From NCBI GenBank assembly GCA_016706595.1, contig JADJJH010000001.1:682001-746000 (forward strand): DNA of 64,000 nucleotides, given 5' to 3'. This stretch comes from Bacteroidota bacterium (GTDB taxonomy: Bacteria; Bacteroidota; Bacteroidia; Chitinophagales; Chitinophagaceae). Below are positions 38,533 to 46,175 of this stretch, one piece after another; position 1 is the first letter of the stretch; every line of letters begins with the position of its first letter. Made by a program: the position numbers and the translations under genes. Below the pieces are notes generated by a model. That model made no database searches. It saw only the letters and a list, made by a program, of their open reading frames with translations, and was not told the origin of the DNA.

Positions 38533-39444
38533 ATGATAATCAATTTAATTAAACATTACATACTATTAATTATAGTTTTGATTCCAATAGGAATGCAAGC
38601 ACAATTCAGTGATAGTACTGATTTTGAAAAACTCCTTGATACGGCAAATCCCAAAAAGGAATATGTAAGATATGCTTTCAAATCACCCCGCGTAATCAAC
38701 GGTCATTCAATGGAAATGCTAGGTAAAGGGGTACTTGACTTTCGTATTTTACATCGCTTTGGTACAATAGATGGCGGATTACGTGAATTATTTGGTCTCG
38801 ACCAAGCCAGTATGCGACTAGGATTTGATTATGGAATCACAAAAGACTTGACAATTGGATATGGCAGGAGTACTTTAAACAAAGAACTCGATGGATTTTT
38901 AAAATACAGAATTATTCAGCAAAGCAAAGGGCAAAAATCATTCCCGCTATCCATTCTATGGGTATCCGGTATAACCTTAACTACGGTAAAAATTATTGAC
39001 CCCGAGTTGAATAAATTAGTAAACCGAACCGCTTACTATCATCAACTCATTGTAGGTAAGAAATTTGGGAATGCATTTACCTTGCAATTATCACCTACCC
39101 TTTTGCATAGAAATTTAGTTGAATATGCTACTGATAAAAATAATATGGTGGCAATAGGCATTGGTGGCCGAGTAAAAGTATCCAACCGAACGGCATTCAT
39201 ACTAGATACTTATCCAATTGTATATGGAGCACGTAGTGGGTACAATATTTTTCCACTTTCAGTTGGAGTTGATATCGAAACCGGAGGTCATGTTTTTCAA
39301 TTGCATGTTACGAATGCTCGTGGAATGAACGAAAAAGCTTTTTTAGCAGAAACCACACATGATTGGACACTAGGACAAATACAATTCGGGTTTAATTTAT
39401 CACGAGTATTTACCATTGTTAAAAACACAGATACAGGTTGGTAA
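38533..39444 (+). CDS. DUF5777 family outer-membrane beta-barrel protein
   Basis: 303 residues. Signal peptide ends near MQAQ (about 24). The DUF5777 signature is visible in YAFKSPRVINGHSMEMLGKG, LDFRILHRFGTIDGGLREL and MRLGFDYGITKDLTIGYGRS. The rest alternates in the manner of an outer-membrane barrel. It closes the cytochrome-OB-YceI string three bases after the YceI stop. Function unknown; the setting suggests an outer-membrane component of the same system. Confidence 0.82.
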   Translation: MIINLIKHYILLIIVLIPIGMQAQFSDSTDFEKLLDTANPKKEYVRYAFKSPRVINGHSMEMLGKGVLDFRILHRFGTIDGGLRELFGLDQASMRLGFDYGITKDLTIGYGRSTLNKELDGFLKYRIIQQSKGQKSFPLSILWVSGITLTTVKIIDPELNKLVNRTAYYHQLIVGKKFGNAFTLQLSPTLLHRNLVEYATDKNNMVAIGIGGRVKVSNRTAFILDTYPIVYGARSGYNIFPLSVGVDIETGGHVFQLHVTNARGMNEKAFLAETTHDWTLGQIQFGFNLSRVFTIVKNTDTGW

Positions 39445-39555
39445 AATTATTTTGTGATTTTTTGGTGATTGATCCGATAGCAATCGGATTGAAAATTGAA
39501 AATTGAAGATGGAAGATTGAAATTAAATTTATGTTCATCTCGATTTTTCAATACC

Positions 39556-39573
39556 TTATCTAAATTTAGATAA
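39556..39573. promoter_or_regulatory. Perfect 18-bp palindrome upstream of the polyphosphate genes
   Basis: TTATCTAAATTTAGATAA is a perfect palindrome, 67 bases before the VTC gene start. It could be an operator for a dimeric regulator. A second small inverted repeat, ATCCGAT-AGCA-ATCGGAT, lies earlier in the same gap. Confidence 0.4.
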
Positions 39574-39640
39574 GCAAATTATCATATTATTATTTTTATG
39601 TTATCTTGGACGAAATTATTCTGTCAGACCCAATACTTTT

Positions 39641-40399
39641 ATGGATAAAATCCAACAATGTATACAAACTTTTGAATCCGTTACTTTAAAGCAATTGGAT
39701 AGTGTTGAACTGCAAAACAGAATTGATACGAAATATGTACTTACACGTCAACAATTAGTTCAATTGCTTGAAGGTATTAAAGAAAATCAATTTGTATTAG
39801 AAATAGACCATTGCAGAATTTTTAATTACCAGACGATTTATTTCGATACACCCGACTTTCAGTTTTACCGCGATCACCATAATGGATGTGTAAATCGAGT
39901 AAAAGTGCGAAGCAGAGAATACATAGAAAGTAAACTATGTTTTTATGAAATAAAACGAAAATTATTTGGCACACGAACAGACAAGCAAAGAAAAAAAATT
40001 AGTGCCATTTATCACGAAGTACCTGAAGTAGATTACCAGCTTATTCAATACAAAAGATTAGCCGGCAAACCTATTGAGAAAAAACTGACCAATAATTTCA
40101 AACGAATTACTTTAACCAATAAACAATTTACTGAAAGGATTACCATCGATTTGGATATTCGTTTCGATAATGGACATCAACAAATTAGTTTGCCTGAAGT
40201 AGTGGTTATTGAAGTGAAGCAAAGCAAAACAGATGTTTTTAGTAATACTATACAAATGCTAAAGAAATTACGACTACATGAGAGTAGCTTTAGCAAATAT
40301 GTTATTGGCGTTTCATTACTTGAACCTACTATTAAACACAATAATTTTAAACCCATTCTTTTACACATACATAAAATTACACAGCATGCCATTTCTTGA
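39641..40399 (+). CDS. VTC-domain polyphosphate polymerase
   Basis: 252 residues, CYTH/VTC tunnel fold. Characteristic charged strands are visible: RIDTKYVL (27-34), FNYQTIYFDTPDF near 67-79, RVKVRSREY near 91, CFYEIKRK near 105 and EVVVIEVKQSK near 186. In eukaryotic VTC4 this domain polymerises ATP gamma-phosphate into polyphosphate; bacterial homologues paired with DUF4956 proteins are presumed to do the same at the membrane. The 3' end overlaps the DUF4956 start by 14 bases, a strong sign of coupling. Confidence 0.88.
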   Translation: MDKIQQCIQTFESVTLKQLDSVELQNRIDTKYVLTRQQLVQLLEGIKENQFVLEIDHCRIFNYQTIYFDTPDFQFYRDHHNGCVNRVKVRSREYIESKLCFYEIKRKLFGTRTDKQRKKISAIYHEVPEVDYQLIQYKRLAGKPIEKKLTNNFKRITLTNKQFTERITIDLDIRFDNGHQQISLPEVVVIEVKQSKTDVFSNTIQMLKKLRLHESSFSKYVIGVSLLEPTIKHNNFKPILLHIHKITQHAIS

Positions 40400-41108
40400 A
40401 TCGACAGATAAACAATTAAAAGACTTACTTAGATCCGTCTCGGGTGATGGAAGCGACTCGATGAGCGATGGACCCAACCCTATGTATAGTGTAGATTTTT
40501 TCTCTGAATTGTTATTTAGGTTTGGATTAAATATGATAGCGGCGTTTATCCTGATTGGCTTAATCTACTATCCTCGACATAAAAATAAAGACTTCCTGTT
40601 CACTTTCTTCATCTTCAATCTTGTTATTTTTATATTGTTAAGTACCACCAAAATCAAGCAAGGTGTAGCTTTCGGCCTTTTTGCAGTATTCTCCATCATG
40701 AGGTACAGAACCGTTACAGTTCCCATCAAAGAAATGGGGTATTTCTTTATTTGTTTGGCATTAGGTATGATTAATGCCCTCACGGTAATTGATAAAACAA
40801 ACACCTTTGATTCATATGCAATTTTAATTTCTTGTAATGCCATTGTTTTATTGATCACAATTATTCTTGATAGATATATTACGCTTACTCATGAAAATTT
40901 TAAAGAGATTACGTATGAACGAATTGATTTGATAATACCTGAAAGAAGGGATGAATTGATGGATGACTTAAAGAAAAGAACCGGTTTGCCAATTCATCGC
41001 ATTGAAATAAAAAATGTAAATTTCCTTCGTGATACGGCCAAAGTACATGTATTTTATCATGCTAAAGAAAATGAAAATCGCTTGGCTATGACGGGCGATG
41101 ATGATTAA
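40386..41108 (+). CDS. DUF4956 membrane protein, partner of the VTC polymerase
   Basis: 240 residues from ATG 40386 (MPFLESTDKQLKDLL). An upstream in-frame start at 40278 lies inside the VTC gene and is rejected. Four membrane helices span about 45-165 around the signature VAFGLFAVFSIMRYRTVTVPIKEMGY, followed by a cytoplasmic C-terminal domain of about 75 residues. DUF4956 genes regularly accompany VTC-domain genes and are thought to form the membrane channel or anchor for polyphosphate synthesis. Confidence 0.88.
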   Translation: MPFLESTDKQLKDLLRSVSGDGSDSMSDGPNPMYSVDFFSELLFRFGLNMIAAFILIGLIYYPRHKNKDFLFTFFIFNLVIFILLSTTKIKQGVAFGLFAVFSIMRYRTVTVPIKEMGYFFICLALGMINALTVIDKTNTFDSYAILISCNAIVLLITIILDRYITLTHENFKEITYERIDLIIPERRDELMDDLKKRTGLPIHRIEIKNVNFLRDTAKVHVFYHAKENENRLAMTGDDD

Positions 41109-41180
41109 TATCACGAAACGATAATATCCGGTTTGTCGCAAATTCAGTAACTTCGATATTTAAATTTATAAAACCTTTTT

Positions 41181-41516
41181 ATGCAAGAATTAATTAATAA
41201 ACTGATGTCTGAAGCAGGCCTCAGTGCCGACCAAGCAAGTAAAGCGGTTAGCAGCATGCTCGAATTTGTAAAATCAAAGTTACCTCCTGCAATGGCCGGA
41301 AATGTAGAATCTATGTTCTCGGGTATTCAAGCGCAAGTAAAAGAAGAGTCTTTTAAAGACAAAGCTGAAGACTTTGCAGAAGCTGCAAAGGATAAACTTG
41401 AAGATTTTGCAGAACAAGCAAAAGATAAATTAAGTGATGCAGCCGATAAAGCTGAAGAAATGGCTAAAGATGCCTTAGGTAAACTTAAAAACATGCTTGG
41501 TAACAAGGATGCTTAA
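41181..41516 (+). CDS. Small helical protein with amphipathic 11-residue repeats
   Basis: 111 residues, no signal peptide or membrane helix. The N-terminal half (MQELINKLMSEAGLSADQAS onwards) is a compact helical domain resembling DUF2267/YidB-like proteins, a weak likeness. From about 60 it carries repeats with an 11-residue period: KDKAEDFAEAA, KDKLEDFAEQA, KDKLSDAADKA, EEMAKDALGKL. Such 3/11 amphipathic helices bind lipid or granule surfaces in other families. Located between DUF4956 and PPK2 and ended by a strong terminator. A role at polyphosphate granules is an inference from position. Confidence 0.75.
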   Translation: MQELINKLMSEAGLSADQASKAVSSMLEFVKSKLPPAMAGNVESMFSGIQAQVKEESFKDKAEDFAEAAKDKLEDFAEQAKDKLSDAADKAEEMAKDALGKLKNMLGNKDA

Positions 41517-41537
41517 ATTTTAAATCCTTATTCATTG

Positions 41538-41568
41538 ATCATCTGCGTAAGCAGATGATTTTTTTTTT
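41538..41568 (+). terminator. Rho-independent terminator of the VTC-DUF4956 unit
   Basis: Perfect 9-bp stem ATCATCTGC / GCAGATGAT, loop GTAA, followed by a ten-base T-run. It separates the VTC/DUF4956/helical-protein transcript from PPK2. Confidence 0.93.
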
Positions 41569-41693
41569 GCTTTAAAAAGATGAACTCCTATTTTTATAGC
41601 ACTTTTATTAACTTTTACCACCACGCGTTTGTTCTTTGCATTCATGATTGCATCAAATAATCTTACATTCGCTAAGTAAATAAATAAGTAAGC

Positions 41694-42437
41694 ATGTCAA
41701 AAATTCTACTCAGCAAAATGGCAACTCGAGCGCCTAAGGGTTTATCAAAAGAAGAGACCAAGGAGAAAACTTCCAAAATATTAGATCAATTAAGTGAACT
41801 ACAAAATCTAATGTATGCCGAAAATCAGCATGCCCTACTTATTATTATACAAGGTATGGATGGTTCGGGTAAAGATGGGCTAATTAAAGATGTTTTTACT
41901 AGTATGAACCCACAGGGCATCAATGTAAAATCGTGGAAAGCACCAACACCCGATGAAGCTGCCCATGATTTTTTATGGCGTATACATCATCACACACCTA
42001 CAAAAGGAATGATACAAATTCATAATCGTTCGCACTACGAAGATGTAATTATAACAAGAGTGCATCGCTGGATAAATGCTCAAACCGCTTCAGAACGATT
42101 TGCCGCCATTAATCATTTCGAATCCTTGCTTTCAAATGCCAATACAACCATCCTTAAATTTTATTTACACATTTCACATACCGAACAACTTGAACGATTG
42201 AATGAACGAATGTCGGCACCTGAAAAAATGTGGAAGTATAATGAAAATGATTTAAAGGAATCTGCTTTATGGGACACCTATATGAAATACTATAACGAGG
42301 CATTCCAAAAATGCAATCAAATTCCATGGCATATTATTCCTTCTGATCAAAATTGGTATAAGAATTATATTGTAGCCAAAACCATTCTAGATACTTTAAT
42401 CAATTTTAAAATGAAATTTCCAGGCTTAAAAAAATAA
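41694..42437 (+). CDS. ppk2: PPK2-family polyphosphate kinase
   Basis: 247 residues, P-loop kinase fold. Walker A GMDGSGKDG (54-62), the PPK2 phrase SWKAPTPDEAAHDFLWR (80-96), and the Walker B/lid region HNRSHYEDVI (110-119) with ERLNERM further on. PPK2 enzymes use polyphosphate to phosphorylate nucleotides, or run the reverse reaction. The single-domain short form is present. Its place after the VTC/DUF4956 genes puts a polymer-consuming enzyme next to a polymer-making one. It has its own upstream region after a terminator. Confidence 0.92.
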   Translation: MSKILLSKMATRAPKGLSKEETKEKTSKILDQLSELQNLMYAENQHALLIIIQGMDGSGKDGLIKDVFTSMNPQGINVKSWKAPTPDEAAHDFLWRIHHHTPTKGMIQIHNRSHYEDVIITRVHRWINAQTASERFAAINHFESLLSNANTTILKFYLHISHTEQLERLNERMSAPEKMWKYNENDLKESALWDTYMKYYNEAFQKCNQIPWHIIPSDQNWYKNYIVAKTILDTLINFKMKFPGLKK

Positions 42438-42562
42438 TCCCCTATTCAACAACCGATTTATAGAATTAGCATCGAATGTTGTATAATAAAACAATACCTC
42501 ACAAGTGTCACTAGTAATCAATACCTTCAATTAAAGCAAATTCTTTTTATCATCTTAAAACC

Positions 42563-42904
42563 ATGTTTATGCAAAAAATAGTTTACCTAATCAGTCTTAT
42601 GTTATTTATAAGTAGCTGTGCAACTGTCAAACTTGTAACGCCTACACAATCCCATATGGATAGGATTCAATCGAAATATCCAAGCTATACCCTGAAGGAT
42701 ATCCAATCTGGCAAAGTAATGTTTGAACAGAATTGTAAAACTTGTCATGCCCTTAAAAATCCCGCTAAAAAAACTGAGGAACAATGGAAATCAATCGTTC
42801 CACGAATGGCCAAAAAAGCTAACAAAAAAGAGGTACGTATTGACAAAAATGAACAAGAACTCATTTTGAAATATCTGATTACAATGAGTAAAACCAATAA
42901 ATAA
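42563..42904 (+). CDS. Small c-type cytochrome lipoprotein
   Basis: 113 residues (an ATG at 42569 is an equally possible start). Lipobox FISSC (Cys19). One haem-c site CKTCH (58-62) in the context GKVMFEQNCKTCHAL. PRMAKKANK follows and may supply the axial Met. Likely an outer- or inner-membrane-attached electron carrier. It is unlike the cytochrome at 37170 outside the haem site. A hairpin overlaps its stop codon. Confidence 0.85.
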   Translation: MFMQKIVYLISLMLFISSCATVKLVTPTQSHMDRIQSKYPSYTLKDIQSGKVMFEQNCKTCHALKNPAKKTEEQWKSIVPRMAKKANKKEVRIDKNEQELILKYLITMSKTNK

Positions 42905-42924
42905 GCATCAGAAGTTGATGCTTA
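42902..42924 (+). terminator. Hairpin overlapping the cytochrome stop codon, weak terminator
   Basis: Perfect 9-bp stem TAAGCATCA / TGATGCTTA with loop GAAGT. The stem begins with the TAA stop codon. Only a short T-run (TTTTT) follows, seven bases downstream, so termination may be partial. Confidence 0.6.
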
Positions 42925-43015
42925 CATTGAATTTTTAAAGTAATCTTATTATTTTACACGCAATGATAACTGAGGCTATAAACGGCCTTTAGTAGATTTC
43001 TAAAGCAGTCATCTT

Positions 43016-44092
43016 ATGCGAACTTTTGTTTATAAATTTTTAAATTCACTTCTCATTTGTTGCTTCATTATGTATAGTGTTGCAGCGCAATCCAATTTTA
43101 AAAATAACTTTAGCTTCAGCGCCTATGGCGACATATACTATAGTTATGATTTTAATAATCCATCGAACCATGAGAAACCAAATTTCATCTATAACCATAA
43201 ACGCCACAATGAAATCAATGCAAATCTATTGTTGATTAGGGCTAACTATCAAGATGAAGGTTTGCGTGCCAATATCGGTTTGATGGCCGGTAATTATGCT
43301 CAGTATAATTTAATGAGCGAACCCTCATGGGCCCAAAATGTTTATGAAGCCAACATAGGCATTAAACTTTCAAAGAAAAGTAACTTGTGGTTAGATGCCG
43401 GCATTTTACCTTCACATATTGGATTTGAAAGTGCAATCAGTAGCGACTGTTGGACATTAACTCGTAGTATGGTAGCTGAAAATTCGCCATACTATGAAAC
43501 AGGGTTGAAGCTCGGTTATTCAAATAAAAGCGAAAAGTTAAATGTAGCCTTGTATGTTCTCAATGGTTGGCAAAAAATAAGTAAACCGAACTTTACGCAA
43601 ACACCTTCCTTTGGATTGCAAGTAAATTATACAATCAATTCAAACCTACTTTTTAATTACAGCAATTTTGTGGGAACTGATAAACCGGATAGCATGATGG
43701 CACTTCGGACTTATCATAACGTTTACTTTCAGTATCATAAAGGTAAAACCATAGGCATTGTAGCTGGTTTTGACATAGGAACTGATAAATACCATGCAAC
43801 AAAATATGGGGTTTGGTATTCACCAATTGTAGTTCTACAATATACCTTAAACAAAAAAAGCAAGTTGGCATTACGCGGTGAATATTATCATGATCAAAAT
43901 GAAATTATAATTTCTACCCCTTCAAAACTGGGATTTCAAGTACTTGGCTTATCATCTAATTTCGATTATGCTATTTATAAAAATGTGCAATGGAGATTTG
44001 AAGGAAAACTATTTAAAGCACAACAGGCATTATTTAATAACGGGCGAAAATTAAATTTTAGCTTAACTACCAACTTAAGTATCAAAATATAA
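43016..44092 (+). CDS. Outer-membrane beta-barrel porin (OmpL-like, BBP2 type)
   Basis: 358 residues. Signal peptide to about 24 (CCFIMYSVAAQ). The rest is alternating barrel strands with family-typical phrases: FSAYGDIYYSYDFN, HNEINANLLLIRANY, NLWLDAGILPSHIGFESA and ENSPYYETGLKLGYS. It ends in SLTTNLSIKI, a terminal strand without the usual aromatic last residue. Predicted outer-membrane porin with unknown substrate. It follows the cytochrome gene by 111 bases. Confidence 0.8.
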   Translation: MRTFVYKFLNSLLICCFIMYSVAAQSNFKNNFSFSAYGDIYYSYDFNNPSNHEKPNFIYNHKRHNEINANLLLIRANYQDEGLRANIGLMAGNYAQYNLMSEPSWAQNVYEANIGIKLSKKSNLWLDAGILPSHIGFESAISSDCWTLTRSMVAENSPYYETGLKLGYSNKSEKLNVALYVLNGWQKISKPNFTQTPSFGLQVNYTINSNLLFNYSNFVGTDKPDSMMALRTYHNVYFQYHKGKTIGIVAGFDIGTDKYHATKYGVWYSPIVVLQYTLNKKSKLALRGEYYHDQNEIIISTPSKLGFQVLGLSSNFDYAIYKNVQWRFEGKLFKAQQALFNNGRKLNFSLTTNLSIKI

Positions 44093-44134
44093 ATTTGAAT
44101 CACAAAAAGAATTAAACAAATTTGATTACAAAAT

Positions 44135-44164
44135 TTGGTTTACCATAAAGCCATATTACATTTG
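44135..44164 (+). promoter_or_regulatory. Promoter of mscL
   Basis: TTG at 44135-44137, 19-base spacer, TACATTTG at 44157-44164. It gives a leader of roughly 35-40 bases before the mscL ATG at 44204. Confidence 0.72.
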
Positions 44165-44203
44165 AGTTTTATTACATCATTTTATTCATTAAAAATATTC
44201 AGC

Positions 44204-44629
44204 ATGTCATTTATAAAAGAATTTAAGCAGTTTGCCATTCAAGGGAATTTAGTTGATTTAGCCATTGCAGTAGTAATGGGTACAGCCTTCGGGAAAGTGG
44301 TTTCGGCATTTATTGATGGTATGGTAATGCCCGCAATTGGCATGCTGAGCGGAGGCGTAAATTTTAATGATAAAAAGATTGTTTTGCAAAAAGCAACCGA
44401 AGCCATAGTAGCAACCGATGGAACAAAGGTTGAAGCAACAAAAGAAGTAGCTATTATGTGGGGCACATTTGTAACCATTTGCATTGAATTTATTATAGTT
44501 ATGCTTGTGGTTTTTATTTTTATAAAGGCCATGAATAAGTTAAAAAAAGCGAAAGCAGAAGAAGCTGCTGCTGGTCCATCAAGTACAGATAGTTTATTGA
44601 TGGAGATTAGAGATGCCTTGAAAAAATAA
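44204..44629 (+). CDS. mscL: Large-conductance mechanosensitive channel
   Basis: 141 residues from ATG 44204 (MSFIKEFKQFAIQGNLVDLAIAV). A longer frame from 44135 includes the promoter and is rejected. Two membrane helices: TM1 about 15-40 with AIAVVMGTAFGKVVSAFIDG, TM2 about 85-110 (FVTICIEFIIVMLVVFIFIKAMN). A cytoplasmic C-terminal helix ends LLMEIRDALKK. Homopentameric emergency valve against hypo-osmotic shock in the inner membrane. Confidence 0.95.
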   Translation: MSFIKEFKQFAIQGNLVDLAIAVVMGTAFGKVVSAFIDGMVMPAIGMLSGGVNFNDKKIVLQKATEAIVATDGTKVEATKEVAIMWGTFVTICIEFIIVMLVVFIFIKAMNKLKKAKAEEAAAGPSSTDSLLMEIRDALKK

Positions 44630-45054
44630 TATAAGGGCATACATACAAACCGCTGAGGCTTGCTTAATACAGCCCCGCTATGTACCGACAGGCAATCTAA
44701 CCTGATACAAGTAGAAATATACTAAATATCTCTCTGCAAACTGAGAATTTTCATTCAGTATCGGATAAATATTAAGGCGATGAATTCGTGTTAGGGATTG
44801 ACGCGAAAATCCTTCACCGATATTTCAATCGGTGAAGATTGAAGCAAAAGCCCGACCTTGAAGCATTCCCGAAGAACATTTTACCTTTGATACAATCTAC
44901 TGCTTTCGGGATGCATTCAAGGGAACACCCAAACCGTTTTTAGATTTTTATTTAGAGAACTGAATTTGCATCACTAAAATTAATGTTAATGCTTTTGTGA
45001 AGTTATGCGAGCTATAAAATTATTGACAAATTCGCGACTCGAAAAAAAATTGAT
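44630..45054. other. Intergenic region with two inverted repeats
   Basis: 425 bases without a gene. It holds a perfect 10-bp hairpin (CTTCACCGAT / ATCGGTGAAG, loop ATTTCA, 44812-44837). A second imperfect inverted repeat, GCATTCCCGAA / TTCGGGATGC, spans about 44862-44923 and flanks the promoter box. The stretch looks more GC-rich than its surroundings. It may be a short interspersed element; no copy was found elsewhere in the window. Confidence 0.5.
44858..44889 (+). promoter_or_regulatory. Probable promoter of the DUF3078 gene
   Basis: TTG at 44858-44860, 21-base spacer, TACCTTTG at 44882-44889. It lies 165 bases before the start codon, implying a long leader if used. Confidence 0.5.
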
Positions 45055-46092
45055 ATGAAAAAGGTAGGAACTCTCGCATTAATTATTTTAAGTACACAAT
45101 TATTTGCACAAACGCCTGATCAAAAATCGGATGATGTACAAAAAGGTTTAGCTCGAAAAATTGAAGTGAAAAATGAAGGTTGGGTACGCGGCGGTTTATT
45201 AAACATTGGAATCAATCAAGCCATGCTTGAAAACTGGGCTGCCGGTGGCGAGCGGATGTCGCTTGCAGTAAATGGCCAATTTAATGGTTTTATTGCACGA
45301 ACAAAAGGAAGCACCGCTTTTGAGAATACCCTTGATTTATATTATGGTTTAAACTACGTGGCATCCAGTGCATTTGTACCACGCAAACTCGATGATCGTA
45401 TCGACTTTTCATCTCGCTATGGGCTGCAGCCTAAAAAATGGACTACCTCAAAAAGTAAATTTAAAAGAAGTACTTACTTTACAGGTTTGTTTAGATTTCA
45501 ATCGCAATTTACGGAAGGGTTTAATTACGAACAACCGAATTGGCAAAACAACCCGATTTCTGAATTTATGGCACCTGCCTATTTTACTTTAGCCTTGGGG
45601 GCAGAGTTCAGACCGAATCCAAATTTTTCATTTTTTCTTTCTCCATTAGCGGCTAAGTATACTTCTGTGAAATCGAAGTATACAAACAATGCATCAGCCT
45701 TTGGAGTTGAGCAAGGCAAAACAGGTCGTTTAGAATTAGGTGCCTACATGACTACAAAATATAAAACGGCACTCACTAAAAACATCATGTATAATACTCG
45801 TCTAGATTTATACTCGAATTATTTAGCAAAGAATACAGTGGTGAATGGTGTGATTACAAAAAGAGATAATCCGGGTAATATTGATATACTTTGGGATAAT
45901 TTCTTTGCCATGAAAATTAGTAAATTCATAGGTGCAGGTTTAGGTTTTACTTTATTATATGATAATGACCAACCAGGTCAAAAAAATAAAACCAAAATGG
46001 TGAATGGAATTGAAACGCCTGATTATGGCCCCTTGGGTTGGGCTCAATTGAAGCAGGTATTGAATGTTGGTTTTAGTTATAAGATCAAGTAA
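45055..46092 (+). CDS. DUF3078 family outer-membrane protein
   Basis: 345 residues. Signal peptide cleaved near LFAQ (about 19). The DUF3078 signature NIGINQAMLENWAAGGERMSL (about 51-71) is followed by barrel-like strands and the family-typical segment LYYGLNYV, RRKLDD-like VPRKLDDRIDFSSRYG and the ending LNVGFSYKIK. Predicted outer-membrane beta-barrel protein of Bacteroidota; function unknown. Stands alone and converges with a glycosyltransferase gene. Confidence 0.88.
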   Translation: MKKVGTLALIILSTQLFAQTPDQKSDDVQKGLARKIEVKNEGWVRGGLLNIGINQAMLENWAAGGERMSLAVNGQFNGFIARTKGSTAFENTLDLYYGLNYVASSAFVPRKLDDRIDFSSRYGLQPKKWTTSKSKFKRSTYFTGLFRFQSQFTEGFNYEQPNWQNNPISEFMAPAYFTLALGAEFRPNPNFSFFLSPLAAKYTSVKSKYTNNASAFGVEQGKTGRLELGAYMTTKYKTALTKNIMYNTRLDLYSNYLAKNTVVNGVITKRDNPGNIDILWDNFFAMKISKFIGAGLGFTLLYDNDQPGQKNKTKMVNGIETPDYGPLGWAQLKQVLNVGFSYKIK

Positions 46093-46175
46093 TGACTATC
46101 TTAAGAGAACTTCAAAACAATCTAGTGATGAGTTGTGCAGATACTAAAACCATATAGTTACCTAGGTTTTAGATT

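Noticed and set aside
40278..40385. N-terminal extension of the DUF4956 protein
   Set aside because: It would overlap the VTC gene by 122 bases; the family N-terminus fits ATG 40386.
44135..44203. N-terminal extension of MscL
   Set aside because: MscL proteins begin near MSFIKEFKQF; the extension covers a good promoter.
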